From contig NZ_JACHDS010000001.1 of NCBI RefSeq assembly GCF_014201195.1, positions 3,968,001 through 4,032,000 on the forward strand: a stretch of DNA of 64,000 nt. Direction: 5' to 3'. Source of the DNA: Nocardiopsis mwathae (GTDB taxonomy: Bacteria; Actinomycetota; Actinomycetes; Streptosporangiales; Streptosporangiaceae). Position 1 is the first letter of the stretch; every line of letters begins with the position of its first letter. A model generated the notes under the pieces. That model was given only the letters and a program-made list of their open reading frames with translations. It made no database searches and was not told the DNA's origin. The position numbers and the translations under genes are program-made. This document shows, piece by piece, positions 1 to 10,336 of this stretch.

Positions 1-662
1 TCCCCGTCGTCGCGGTGGTCGCCGGCCAGGGGCAGGACCCGCAGCGCCTCATGACCGACCTCTCCCCCGCCGCCGCGCAGCTGGCCGAGGCACGCGCCGG
101 CCGCGTCGACCCCGCCATCTGGGCCGTCCTCGCCCCCTCCGACGACACCGCGCGCGCCTGCGTCGACGTCCCGAAGGGGCCGCGCGGCCTTGCGTTCGCC
201 GGCCAGGACACGGCCTGGCTGCTGCGCGACACCTACCGCACCTCCCCCGACCGGCGCGCCTGGTCGGTCGCCGGAATCGGAGACGGCGCAGCCTGCGCGC
301 TGCGCGCCGCCATGACCGGCTCCGACGTCTACGGGGCCGCGGTCATGCTGGGCGGCAGCCCGGGCACCCCCGACAACGGCGACCTGTACGGCGACAGCGC
401 CGAGGTGCGCTCGCTCAGCGACCCGCTGTGGCGCCTGCGGCACCTCCCCGCCCCGCCCATCCGCGTCCTGGTCGGAGAAACGGGCGGGAAGGACCGCACC
501 GCCGACGAGCTCGACGATGCCGCCGGCGAGCCGATGACCGTGACGGCCCTCCGCGCGACGGGCGGCACCACCGCCGCATCGTGGAAATCCCGCATGGGGG
601 ATGTCGCCCGCTGGGTCGCCCCCAAGGGCGAGGGGGCCGCTTCCCGCCGGGAGGGCCCGTGA
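1..662 (+). CDS. Esterase-like protein, 3' part, catalytic residues lost
   Basis: The reading frame is already open at base 3, so the start lies upstream of the window. The protein is a clear paralog of the next gene: the two share an RTAP/RTSP-type segment, an S/ACALR-AM block, a GDLYG motif and the C-terminal (D)V-(P/R)WV ending. In the neighbour the nucleophile elbow reads GVSSG and a histidine follows in GGHNF; here the matching positions read GIGDG and GGTTA. Nucleophile Ser and catalytic His are therefore both missing, so it is probably a non-catalytic alpha/beta-hydrolase fold. A role as partner or decoy of the downstream esterase is inference. The stop at 660-662 is 38 bases before the next start, so the two are likely co-transcribed. 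Confidence 0.75.
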   Translation, partial: PVVAVVAGQGQDPQRLMTDLSPAAAQLAEARAGRVDPAIWAVLAPSDDTARACVDVPKGPRGLAFAGQDTAWLLRDTYRTSPDRRAWSVAGIGDGAACALRAAMTGSDVYGAAVMLGGSPGTPDNGDLYGDSAEVRSLSDPLWRLRHLPAPPIRVLVGETGGKDRTADELDDAAGEPMTVTALRATGGTTAASWKSRMGDVARWVAPKGEGAASRREGP

Positions 663-700
663 GACCCGGACACCGCCGAACGGAACGGAGCGCCGCCTAA

Positions 701-1828
701 GTGGAACCGACCGGCACCGCCCTGCTCGCCATGCTCGGCGCCGTCGCGGCGCTTGCGACCGTCGCCGTCATCGTGTTCTGGCGCCGCGCGGCCCGCCCCG
801 GCGTGTGGGGTGTCCTGGCCCGCCTCGGCATGCTGGGCGTGTCGGTGGTGTGCGTGATCGCGCTGATAGCGGGGCTCGCCAACGCGTACTTCTCGTTCTT
901 CGGTACCTGGGACGCGCTGCTGGGCAGGACCGCGCCGACGGCCGACCAGGCCGGTGAGGGGAACGGGGAGGCCCCCGACTCCTCGTCCGCGCGGGTGCTG
1001 CCGGAGGACGACATCACCGCCGGGACCCCCAAGAGCATCGGCACCATGGAGAGGGTCGAGTTCAAGGGGGTGCGCACCGGGCTCGACCTGGAGGGCTACG
1101 TGCTGCTGCCCCCGGAGTACTTCCAGCCCGAGCACAAGGACGACCGGTTCCCCGTCGGCGTCGTCCTCAGTGGCTTCCCCGGTGAGGCCCGCAACCTCGT
1201 GGAGCTGCTGAATCTCCCCAACCTCGTGGGGGAGATGCGGGCCAAGGACGAGATCAAGCCGACGATCTGGGTGCTCACCCGGCCCACGGTGGCCCCGCCG
1301 CGCGACACCCTGTGCGTGAACGTGCCCGACGGCCCGCAGTCACGGATGTTCTTCGCCGAGGACCTGCCCGAGGCCATCAGTGGCCGGTACCGCACCGCCC
1401 CGACCCGGGAGGGGTGGGCGATCATGGGTGTCAGCTCGGGCGGCTCGTGTGCGCTGCGCACCGCGATGATGCACCCGTCGACCTACCGCACCGCGGTGGG
1501 CCTCGGTGCCGACCTGCGCGCGGTGCAGGACGACACCACCGGCGACCTGTACGGCGGAAGCAAGGCCTACCGCCAGGAGAACGACCTCCGCTGGCGGGTG
1601 GAGCACGCCCCGCCGCCCCCGATCGACGTGCTGCTGTCGGTCATCGCCGACGGCGGCGACGGCGACCCGGCGGCCGCGCGCCGCTTCGCAGAGCGGTCCA
1701 AGGCTCCGATGCGCGCCGAACTCCTGGAACGCCAGACCGGCGGACACAACTTCGACACCTGGCGCGGCATGATGACCGACGTCCTGCCCTGGGTGGACCG
1801 CCGCCTCCGCGTCGAGGAGGCGGGATAG
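701..1828 (+). CDS. Membrane-anchored esterase (antigen 85/EsD-like alpha/beta hydrolase)
   Basis: 375 residues from a GTG start; GGAG sits about 10 bases upstream. Residues 1-70 hold two hydrophobic segments (about 7-27 and 42-65), so the enzyme is probably membrane-tethered with its catalytic domain outside the cell. The domain carries the nucleophile elbow GVSSGG at about residue 244 and a late GGHNFDTW motif that can supply the catalytic His; this layout matches the esterase D/mycolyltransferase-like superfamily. The substrate cannot be read from sequence. It is preceded by a catalytically dead paralog, suggesting tandem duplication followed by loss of activity in one copy. Confidence 0.8.
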   Translation: MEPTGTALLAMLGAVAALATVAVIVFWRRAARPGVWGVLARLGMLGVSVVCVIALIAGLANAYFSFFGTWDALLGRTAPTADQAGEGNGEAPDSSSARVLPEDDITAGTPKSIGTMERVEFKGVRTGLDLEGYVLLPPEYFQPEHKDDRFPVGVVLSGFPGEARNLVELLNLPNLVGEMRAKDEIKPTIWVLTRPTVAPPRDTLCVNVPDGPQSRMFFAEDLPEAISGRYRTAPTREGWAIMGVSSGGSCALRTAMMHPSTYRTAVGLGADLRAVQDDTTGDLYGGSKAYRQENDLRWRVEHAPPPPIDVLLSVIADGGDGDPAAARRFAERSKAPMRAELLERQTGGHNFDTWRGMMTDVLPWVDRRLRVEEAG

Positions 1829-2256
1829 CGGCGGGACGCCTCTCGACCGCCACAGGGAGGACTTCTTCGCCGGCGGAGCGATGACGTCCTCGCGGCCGAA
1901 CGCCGCCGCGCCATTCGACCGCCGGGTGAGCCGCCCGACCGGTCGGCGCACCAGGCCCGCGGGACGCGAGTGACGGTGACCGCCCGGCTCAAGGGCGACC
2001 GCTTCCCACACCCCCTTCGCCGCCACGCCTTCATGGAACGGAATCCCGGACCCGCCACCAGCGGCGGATAGGGCTTTACCGGTGATCATCGCGTAGACGG
2101 CGGAACGCCACCGGCACCGGAGCCCGCACGGCTGTCGCCCGACCCGGCACGGCCCCACGCGTACCGCCCTGACCCGGTGGTCGGGCCTGTCGCCGCCCCC
2201 ACGGGTAACGGCCACCTCGCCGGTGCTCGGTGGCCGTTACTCCTCCCAGTCTCGGG
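1829..2256. other. Intergenic region, convergent genes
   Basis: 428 bases between the esterase (+) and lsr2 (-). GC-rich throughout; the open frames crossing it have no recognisable domain. A short inverted pair (gtaacggccacc at 2204-2215 and ggtggccgttac at 2228-2239) lies just past the lsr2 stop and may terminate lsr2. Confidence 0.5.
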
Positions 2257-2592
2257 TCACTTGGCGGCCTTTTCGTAAGCCTCTCGGATCTCGGACGGAA
2301 TGCGGCCTCGTTCGCTGATGTCGTAGCCCTTCTTCTTGGCCCACTCGCGAATCTTGGCGGTGTCCTCACGCGCAGGAGCCGCAGGGCGGGTCTTGCCACG
2401 CCCCCGCGCACGCCCCCGGCCGGATTTCCGGCCCGCGTCGATGAACTTGTCGAAGGCCTTGCGAAGTTTCCGCGCATTGGCGTCGGAGAGATCGATCTCG
2501 TAGTTCCTGCCGTCCAGCGCGAAGGCTACGGTCTCCTTGGCCTTACCTCCGTCGAGATCGTCGACCAGTAGGACCTGAACCTTCTGTGCCAT
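2257..2592 (-). CDS. lsr2: Lsr2 nucleoid-associated protein
   Basis: 111 residues, the usual Lsr2 length. The N-terminal half (MAQKVQVLLVDDLDGG..., residues 1-60) is the beta-strand/helix dimerisation domain. A basic RGRARGRGKTRP linker follows, then the C-terminal DNA-binding domain with the diagnostic RGRIP loop (about residues 96-100) that enters the minor groove of AT-rich DNA. Lsr2 silences horizontally acquired AT-rich genes in actinobacteria, which is relevant because the window contains an AT-richer accessory region at 15-27 kb. GGAG at about 2597-2600 (minus sense) serves as ribosome-binding site. Confidence 0.97.
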   Translation of the reverse strand: MAQKVQVLLVDDLDGGKAKETVAFALDGRNYEIDLSDANARKLRKAFDKFIDAGRKSGRGRARGRGKTRPAAPAREDTAKIREWAKKKGYDISERGRIPSEIREAYEKAAK

Positions 2593-3104
2593 GGAAAGCT
2601 CCTCCCGTCAAAGGTCGCGACTCCGACGATACGGAGCCGCGGAGAATCGGCCTGGAACGCCGGGACGCCCGGCGCCCGTGGGCGGCTCGGCCCGGGAGTT
2701 CCCCTGCGGTCGGGTCAGGCACTTCGCGGGCGTGGCGCAAGCTCTACGGGATCGGTATGCCGTGGAACCGTGTGTCGCGCTCCGATAGTGACGGCCTATC
2801 TCGACGACATGTCTTGTGTGTCTATCGCACCCAGTGTGAGCCGGTACTCTGCGACCCCCTCGCAGAATCAGTCGACCGGTTCTCCTGGTCTTATAACCAT
2901 TCACGCCGGAGGGCTAACTTTAAACTTCGCCACGCGGCCGATCCCCGCGTTTCGACTTCGGCCTTCGCGGGTTATCCTCACCGACCCGTGCGATCGCCCG
3001 CCGACCCCCCGGGCAAGCCGACACTGCGTGGGGGCGGGTATGCCGAACGGGCCGCCCGGCACGGGTGCGTACCGGGCGGCCCGCGTGCGGTGCGGCGGTG
3101 CCCG
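2593..3104. other. lsr2 upstream region
   Basis: 512 bases without a convincing gene. The part from about 2740 to 2950 is AT-richer than its flanks and probably contains the lsr2 promoter. The end near 3048-3083 is a terminator hairpin for the RNHCP gene. Long open frames crossing this stretch have no domain and look like GC-rich shadows. Confidence 0.4.
3048..3083 (-). terminator. Hairpin downstream of the RNHCP gene
   Basis: Perfect 12-bp stem: cgggccgcccgg (3048-3059) pairs with ccgggcggcccg (3072-3083) over a 12-base loop, 22 bases past the RNHCP stop. It has no U-tract, as is common in actinomycetes. Confidence 0.55.
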
Positions 3105-3494
3105 CTACAGGGCGGCGAGCCGTTCCAAGGGGAACGGCGGTGCCGCCAGCGGACGTGCCGCCATACGGACCAGCACCAGCGGGTTGTCGTCGCCCGCGGT
3201 GCGGTTGGCGCCGAGCTCGTCGCAGGCGGTGCAGCGGTGGATGATCACCCACTCGCCGTCACCGCGCACCGAGATCGCGATCGGCTCCATCCGCGCGCCG
3301 CACTCGGCGGCGCGGTCGCCGGGCACGTCCCGGTCGACATGCCTGCTGTACAGGCAGTTCGGGCAGTGGTTGCGGTGCCGCGTTCCCGGCGCGCTCATCG
3401 GCACGTCGAGGCGGCAGTGCAGGCAGCGGAACGCGTCGGCGCTCGCGTTCCGTCCGGAGCGCGGCCGTGCGCGCTCGTCGCGTCGTCTGGACAC
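3105..3494 (-). CDS. RNHCP-domain zinc-ribbon protein
   Basis: 129 residues. The family signature RNHCP is present at residues 41-45, followed by NC-YSRHVD. Paired cysteines at about 24/27, 44/47 and 88/91 fit zinc-ribbon metal sites. The N-terminus is basic (SRRRDERARPRSGR), the rest soluble with no signal peptide. The family is common in actinobacteria and of unknown molecular role. It stands alone; neighbours are lsr2 (same strand) and a methyltransferase. Confidence 0.85.
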   Translation of the reverse strand: MSRRRDERARPRSGRNASADAFRCLHCRLDVPMSAPGTRHRNHCPNCLYSRHVDRDVPGDRAAECGARMEPIAISVRGDGEWVIIHRCTACDELGANRTAGDDNPLVLVRMAARPLAAPPFPLERLAAL

Positions 3495-3858
3495 GGAGTG
3501 GTGGCTCCTTGCGAGAGAGAATCCGGCGGTGCTCGGAGCCGAGCGCCGCGAACCGCCCCCGCGAAGGGCCCGTGCCGGGGTTCCCTCCCCGGCACCTCAC
3601 CGGCTCACGCGGTCGGGCCCTCCCGGAGGACGACGGCACTCGGCGCCGGCCGGGGTATACGCCACTGCTTTCCGCACATAGGACGACACTCGTTTCCGCA
3701 GGGGACGACCATGGATCCGGACCGCACCCGCGGACCGGTCCGCCGATTCAATCTCGTTCACGGGGAGCGGCGCAACGCGTTTTTCCGACGCGGCCCGCCG
3801 CACACCGCGCCGACGGAAGGCCGCAGCGGCCGGGGCCGCGCGGTGGGGCGGCCGGCGG
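3495..3858. other. Intergenic region
   Basis: 364 bases between the RNHCP gene and the 3' end of the methyltransferase gene (both minus strand). Frames that cross it have no recognisable content. Promoter sequence for the RNHCP gene is expected at the 3500-3600 end but no box is clear. Confidence 0.4.
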
Positions 3859-4599
3859 TCAGCCGGCCTGCTTCTCCCAGACCGACACGTGCTTCCCGCT
3901 GTCGCCGGTGAAGGGCTCTCGCCCCCAGTCGCCCCACCGGTCGCGCAGCCGCAGCCCGGCCAGCTGCGCCATCAGGTCCAGTTCGGAGGGCCACACATAC
4001 CGGAACGGAATCGAGCGGAACCGGGCCCGCCCATCGACGACCGTGACGTAGTTCGAGCTCATCGCCTGGGTGGCGACGTCGTAGACGTCATAGGCCACCC
4101 CGTTCTCCCCCACCTGGAACGGCACGGCCGTCTGCCCGGGCGGGAGCTTGCGCAGCTCGGGGACGCCCACCTCGATGACGAAGCACCCGCCGGGGCTGAG
4201 GTGTTCTGCGGCGTTACGGAAGCAGGCCACCTGGTCCGCCTGTGTGGTGAGGTTGTTGATCGTGTTGAAGACCAGGTAGACGAGCGAGAACCGCCGATCC
4301 ACCCGGGTCGTGGCGAAGTCACCGATCGTCACGCCGATCTCGTCGCCTCCGGGCTTGGCGCGCATGCGCTCGACCATCGCCCGGGAGAGGTCGACACCGT
4401 GGACCCTCACCCCGCGGCGCGCCAGCGGCAGCGCGATGCGGCCGGTTCCGACGCCCAGTTCAAGAGCGCTGCCGTCCGTCGCGAGCCCCTCCAGGACGTC
4501 GACCGTCGTCTCGATCACGTCCGGCCGGAACGCGTCGGACTCGGGGTCGTCGTAGGTGGCCGCGACATCGTGTCCGAAGTAGCCGTCGTCGTTCGTCAC
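3859..4599 (-). CDS. Class I SAM-dependent methyltransferase
   Basis: 246 residues if the GTG at 4599 is used; the frame is open further up (ATG at 4725), but those 42 residues lack domain character and the N-terminus DDGYFGHDVAATYDD is typical of the family. The SAM-binding motif I ELGVGTG is at residues 47-53; the acidic end of strand 2 (VHGVDLS) and motif VYLVFNTINNL follow. This resembles small Rossmann methyltransferases (Methyltransf_11/25) acting on small molecules. Substrate unknown. It sits 250 bases downstream of the SDR gene on the same strand. Start choice moderately sure. Confidence 0.85.
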   Translation of the reverse strand: MTNDDGYFGHDVAATYDDPESDAFRPDVIETTVDVLEGLATDGSALELGVGTGRIALPLARRGVRVHGVDLSRAMVERMRAKPGGDEIGVTIGDFATTRVDRRFSLVYLVFNTINNLTTQADQVACFRNAAEHLSPGGCFVIEVGVPELRKLPPGQTAVPFQVGENGVAYDVYDVATQAMSSNYVTVVDGRARFRSIPFRYVWPSELDLMAQLAGLRLRDRWGDWGREPFTGDSGKHVSVWEKQAG

Positions 4600-4851
4600 A
4601 CCGCCACCGTAGAACGGGAGGCTCCCGCGGGCGAGCGGATTTCGCGGTGCCCGGGAAACGGCTGCCGATGGGAGGACTGCGCGGGTCGGCTCGGGCATCG
4701 GTGGAGACCCGGTACGCCGATCCACGGGAACGACCGGCGTCCTCGGCGGGTGTCCCGAGCCCGGTCCCCGTCGCGCACCTGCCCTTCGGGGCCGCTGCGG
4801 GCTCGGGCCGCGCGGGCCTCGCGGGCCGCGCGGCCCGTCAGCCGCGGCGCA

Positions 4852-5616
4852 TCACGGCTCGGTGCGGTGGATGCGCATCGGCCCCCAGGCCTGCACGACC
4901 GGCATCAGCTCGACGCTGTTCACGTTGACGCGCGGGGGCTGCGAGGCGACCCAGTGCACCGTCTCGGCGACGTCCTCCGGGGTGAGCGGTTCGGTGTTCG
5001 CGTACGGCGCCTCGGCACGCTCATCGTCGCCGCCGAAGCGGACGCTGGAGAACTCGGTACCGCCGACCAGGCCGGGCTCCACGCAGGTCACCCGCACCCC
5101 GGTGCCGTGCAGGTCGGCCCGCAGGTTCCGGCTGAACTGCTGCACGAACGCCTTGGTCGCGCCGTAGACGTTGCCGCCGGGGTAGGGGTAGCTCCCCGCG
5201 ATCGACCCCATGTTGACCACGTGCCCGGCCCCCCGCTCGACCATCCCGGGCAGCAGGGCACGCGTGCAGTGCATCAGGCCCGCGCAGTTGGTGTCGAGCA
5301 TCTGCTGCCACTCGCCGGGGTCGGCCTCGTAGGCGGGCTCCAGGCCCAGTGCGAGTCCGGCGTTGTTGACGAGCACGTCCACCTCGGCGAAGGCGGGCGG
5401 CAGCTCGGCGACGACCCGCTCGATGGCGGCCCGGTCGCGCACGTCCAGCGCGACCGGCAGCACGGCGTCGTCACCGAGCTCCCTGCGCAGGCCGTCCAGA
5501 CGGTCGGCGCGCCGCGCGGTGGCCACGATACGGGCGCCCTCGGCGGCGAAACGGCGGGCGATCGCCGCGCCGAAACCCGCGCTGGCCCCGGTGATGAAGA
5601 TGGTTCGCTGCTCCAT
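4852..5616 (-). CDS. SDR-family oxidoreductase (YdfG-like)
   Basis: 254-residue short-chain dehydrogenase. The nucleotide site TGASAGFG is at residues 9-16 and NNAG at 84-87. The catalytic Ser is about 138, Tyr151 and Lys155 (YGATK). R34/R35 after strand 2 favour NADP(H). The closest recognisable type is the YdfG class of 3-hydroxy-acid/serine dehydrogenases. The ATG at 5616 lies 10 bases after the rox stop, so the two are almost surely one operon and SDR expression may rise with rox under rifamycin; a role in processing the oxidised drug is inference only. Confidence 0.88.
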   Translation of the reverse strand: MEQRTIFITGASAGFGAAIARRFAAEGARIVATARRADRLDGLRRELGDDAVLPVALDVRDRAAIERVVAELPPAFAEVDVLVNNAGLALGLEPAYEADPGEWQQMLDTNCAGLMHCTRALLPGMVERGAGHVVNMGSIAGSYPYPGGNVYGATKAFVQQFSRNLRADLHGTGVRVTCVEPGLVGGTEFSSVRFGGDDERAEAPYANTEPLTPEDVAETVHWVASQPPRVNVNSVELMPVVQAWGPMRIHRTEP

Positions 5617-5626
5617 GATCACGAGC

Positions 5627-7336
<1,710 letters not shown>

Positions 7337-7348
7337 TCATGGGGCACC

Positions 7349-8353
7349 ATGGCCGTTCACTCGCCGCCCCTCACCGCCGACCGCGAGAGCACGCCTCCCC
7401 ACCGCCGGATCGCCGTCATCGGGGCGGGTGTCATGGGGCTCAGCATCGCCCACGCCCTTCGTCTGCGCGGCCACGGCGTCACCGTGGTCGCCGACCGGTC
7501 GGCCACCGACAGCGTGTCCGGGGTCGCGGCCGCGATCTGGTTTCCCTACCGCAGCGGGTCCTCGCCCCTACTCGCCTCCTGGCTGCGCCGGTCCAAGGAG
7601 CGCTTCGAACGCCTGGCCGCCGACGACGCCTGCGGCATCGACCTGCGGGCGGGCACCGTGGTCGAGCGGGACGAGCACGCCGACCGCTCCTGGGCCGCGG
7701 CCGTCGCCGACCCCCGCGAGGCGCCGGCCGAGGCGCTTCCGCCCGGTGCGGTGGCCGGTCTGCGGGCGACCGTGCCGGTGATCTCCATGCCCCACTACCT
7801 CGCCTGGCTGAACCGGCGCTGCGAGGAACTGGGGGTGCGGTTCGACCGGCGCACGATCACCTCCGTCGGAGAGCTGGAGGGCGAGGCCGACCTGGCCGTC
7901 GTCGCGGCGGGGATGCGCTCCGGCGACCTGCTGGACGACCCCACGCCCTACCCCGTCCGCGGCCAGGTCGTCCGGCTCCCCAACCCCGGCCTCACCGAGT
8001 GGATCACCGACGAGGACAACCCCGCGGGCATCACCTACGTCGTCCCGCGCCGCGACGACGTCGTCTGCGGCGGGACGGCCGACGTCGGCTCGTACGCCGC
8101 CGAGCCCGACCCCGCGACCGAGCAGGCCATCCTCGAACGCGCGACCGCCCTCGTCCCCGCCCTGCGCGGCCTCCCGGTCCTCTCCCGAGCCGTGGGCCTG
8201 CGACCGGCCCGGAACACCATCCGCCTGGAACCCGTCGAGGGCCACCCCCTACCTGTCATCGCCTGCTACGGCCACGGCGGCGCCGGCGTCACCCTCTCGT
8301 GGGGCTGCGCCGAGACCGTCTGCGACCTCGTCCCCGCCCAGGGGGCGGCCTGA
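7349..8353 (+). CDS. D-amino acid oxidase family FAD oxidoreductase
   Basis: 334 residues from ATG 7349. An N-terminal FAD-binding motif (IAVIGAGVMG, about residues 21-30) is followed by a DAO-type core with VAAAIWFPYR and PVRGQVVRL. The C-terminal HGGAGVTLSWG signature is the D-amino acid oxidase active-site block. Predicted reaction: oxidation of D-amino acids to 2-oxo acids, ammonia and H2O2. It is divergent from rox and separated by the RAE/terminator region; no operon partner. Confidence 0.88.
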   Translation: MAVHSPPLTADRESTPPHRRIAVIGAGVMGLSIAHALRLRGHGVTVVADRSATDSVSGVAAAIWFPYRSGSSPLLASWLRRSKERFERLAADDACGIDLRAGTVVERDEHADRSWAAAVADPREAPAEALPPGAVAGLRATVPVISMPHYLAWLNRRCEELGVRFDRRTITSVGELEGEADLAVVAAGMRSGDLLDDPTPYPVRGQVVRLPNPGLTEWITDEDNPAGITYVVPRRDDVVCGGTADVGSYAAEPDPATEQAILERATALVPALRGLPVLSRAVGLRPARNTIRLEPVEGHPLPVIACYGHGGAGVTLSWGCAETVCDLVPAQGAA

Positions 8354-8425
8354 CCGCAGTCCATCGCATTCTCCGCAAGCGATGCCGCAGACGCGGCACG
8401 GGCTCCGGCCCGCGCTGCGCGCCCG

Positions 8426-9451
8426 TCAGGCCGGCAGGCCTCCGGCGAACGGCATCGACCGCCACTGCTCGGGGAGTTCGCGCATGGCGTCCGCGAGCAT
8501 GGGGAGTTGCGGCGCGAGGGCGAGGCTGGCGAAGGCGACCAGCATCCCCACGGCGTTCGCGAAGGCCAGGACGTCGGAGTTCAGCGTCCGCATACCCCTG
8601 CGCCGCGCTTCGCGGTTGTAGGCGGCCTCGCACTCGGGGCCGACCAGGGCCACGTCCCACTCGACGGGGCCCAGCGTCACCATCTCGAAGTCGGCGTACC
8701 GGTCCCCGTCCACCGCGTGGAAGATATTGGCGACCGGGGAGTCGCCGTGCACGGGCTGGACGCCGATCCCCGGGAACGTCTCCTCGAACAGCGCGCGCGA
8801 GCGGGCCACGGGTTCCAGCACCCGCCATTCGCGGCGCATGCGGTCCAGGTCGGCCGGGTCGATCAGGTCGGGCCGCTGTTCGAGCGCGGCGATCCCGTCC
8901 TCGATGAACCGCGGGTCGGCCGCGGACAGGAACGACAGCTCCCCCGGATAGTCGCGCATGCCCGCATGCAGACCGGGGACGAGGCCGGCGTTGGCCACGT
9001 AGTCGGGCTCGGAGTCCTTGGCCTCCTCGACGAACTGCCAGAACGTCATCGCGAACCCGTCGTACCGGACGGGTTCCGCCGGAACCAGCGGGCTGGGCGG
9101 GATGACGGGGGTCCCCCGGTCCGCGAGCCACCGCACCATGTCCAGTTCCGCACGCTGCCGCCCGGCGAGGCCGTCGAGGTCCGCCTGCTGCGGCACCACG
9201 GTGAGAACCCGGGCCACGACCGGAGAGGGGGCCAGGTGGACGACGACGGAGAACACGTCGTGCAGCACCTGGGGATCGGTCACGGTGAGCCCGAGCCCCC
9301 GCCCGGCCTGCACAGCCGCATCGACGGCACGCGAAGTTCGCTGGGCGATCTGCTCCGGTGTCATGAACGCACTCATGAGGCGATGGTCCCACGAGAGGAC
9401 CACTGAATGGCCGACGAGAGCGGCCGAGGCCGGCGATCGAAAGACCTGCAT
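8426..9451 (-). CDS. Aminoglycoside phosphotransferase-fold protein
   Basis: 341 residues. The APH/choline-kinase fold is recognisable by the catalytic loop GVQPVHGDSPVANIF (Brenner-like HGD-x-N) and the following YADFEMVTLGPVEWD metal-binding segment. The start at 9451 is supported by AGGAGG eleven bases upstream, although a later ATG (9376 or 9364) is possible. The N-terminal lobe is weakly conserved. It could phosphorylate a small molecule; a drug-resistance role cannot be claimed. Alone on the minus strand between two plus genes. Confidence 0.8.
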   Translation of the reverse strand: MQVFRSPASAALVGHSVVLSWDHRLMSAFMTPEQIAQRTSRAVDAAVQAGRGLGLTVTDPQVLHDVFSVVVHLAPSPVVARVLTVVPQQADLDGLAGRQRAELDMVRWLADRGTPVIPPSPLVPAEPVRYDGFAMTFWQFVEEAKDSEPDYVANAGLVPGLHAGMRDYPGELSFLSAADPRFIEDGIAALEQRPDLIDPADLDRMRREWRVLEPVARSRALFEETFPGIGVQPVHGDSPVANIFHAVDGDRYADFEMVTLGPVEWDVALVGPECEAAYNREARRRGMRTLNSDVLAFANAVGMLVAFASLALAPQLPMLADAMRELPEQWRSMPFAGGLPA

Positions 9452-9651
9452 TCCCCACAGCTCCTCCTGACCTGGTGGTCATGCCGCGGTACCCGGCCAC
9501 TCGGGTGACGGCCCGTGCAAGGGCTTGGAGCGGAGCGGCGCCACGCCTCTCCGGTCCCGCCCTCGGGATCCCGACGTCGACGATCGCTCTATGCGCTCTG
9601 GACGCCGCCCCCGAGCGGTCCGCGATGGAACGCATCGCCTAGGGTGACCGC

Positions 9652-10173
9652 GTGGATCGCCCCCTCGACTTCCAGGACCGGGTTTTCGTCAACTTCCGCG
9701 ACTTCGACTTCGCCACGCCCGGCGTGCACGGCTACCGCTGGGTGGACATCAGGCGATTCCGCCGACGATCGGACACGGCGCGCCATGAGGACGTCCTCGC
9801 CGAGCTGATCGGACACGTTCAGTTCAGGGACGGGTACGCCGGCGACGGCGTCGACGTGAACGGCACCCGGCACGGCCCCTACTGGATCGGCACCATCACC
9901 CCCGCCGCCTACGCGCCGATCAGCCCAGCGGCGGCGGCCGACCTGCTGGGCACCTGGGCGGGACAGTACGGCGACGTCCCGAGCGGCCTCGACGCCGCCC
10001 TGAACTCACACGTGTTCGGGCCGCTCCGCACCGCCACCGCCCTGTACCGCCTGGACGACCTGGGCGAGAAGGCGTTCCACGACTGGGGCGGAATCCACGT
10101 CGACTTCCACGAACTGGTTCTCATCGACGCCGACGCCGGGACCGTCACCCTGCTCGTCGCCGCTGACGACTGA
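9652..10173 (+). CDS. Hypothetical protein
   Basis: 173 residues from a GTG start. Soluble and acidic, rich in aromatic residues (YRWVDIRRFRR, HGPYWIGT, HDWGGIHVDFHELVLID). No signal peptide, no recognised domain. The end of the neighbouring kinase frame would run antisense through it if the kinase frameshift were ignored, so this gene and the kinase can only both be right with the kinase ending at 10337. Confidence 0.6.
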   Translation: MDRPLDFQDRVFVNFRDFDFATPGVHGYRWVDIRRFRRRSDTARHEDVLAELIGHVQFRDGYAGDGVDVNGTRHGPYWIGTITPAAYAPISPAAAADLLGTWAGQYGDVPSGLDAALNSHVFGPLRTATALYRLDDLGEKAFHDWGGIHVDFHELVLIDADAGTVTLLVAADD

Positions 10174-10336
10174 GGGCAGGGTTGCACAGGGGTACCCGGC
10201 GGTCTGTCGAGCCCACCGAGTAGCGCGCAGCCGCGCGTCGACCCCCCTGAGCTCGGGGACGTCCATCCGCGCTCCAGGGAGCGGTGTGCCGTCGCACTCG
10301 ATGAAAGGCGCCCTATCGGGCCCTTGCCGGAAGGCC

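Noticed and set aside
2586..3911. 441-residue plus-strand open frame
   Set aside because: It crosses the lsr2 upstream region and the RNHCP gene with no recognisable content; the RNHCP signature on the other strand is certain.
9909..10336. Extension of the kinase frame to 9909
   Set aside because: The extra residues are Arg/Pro/Ser-rich without structure, and they cross an opposite-strand gene; a one-base shift gives a better tail ending at 10337.
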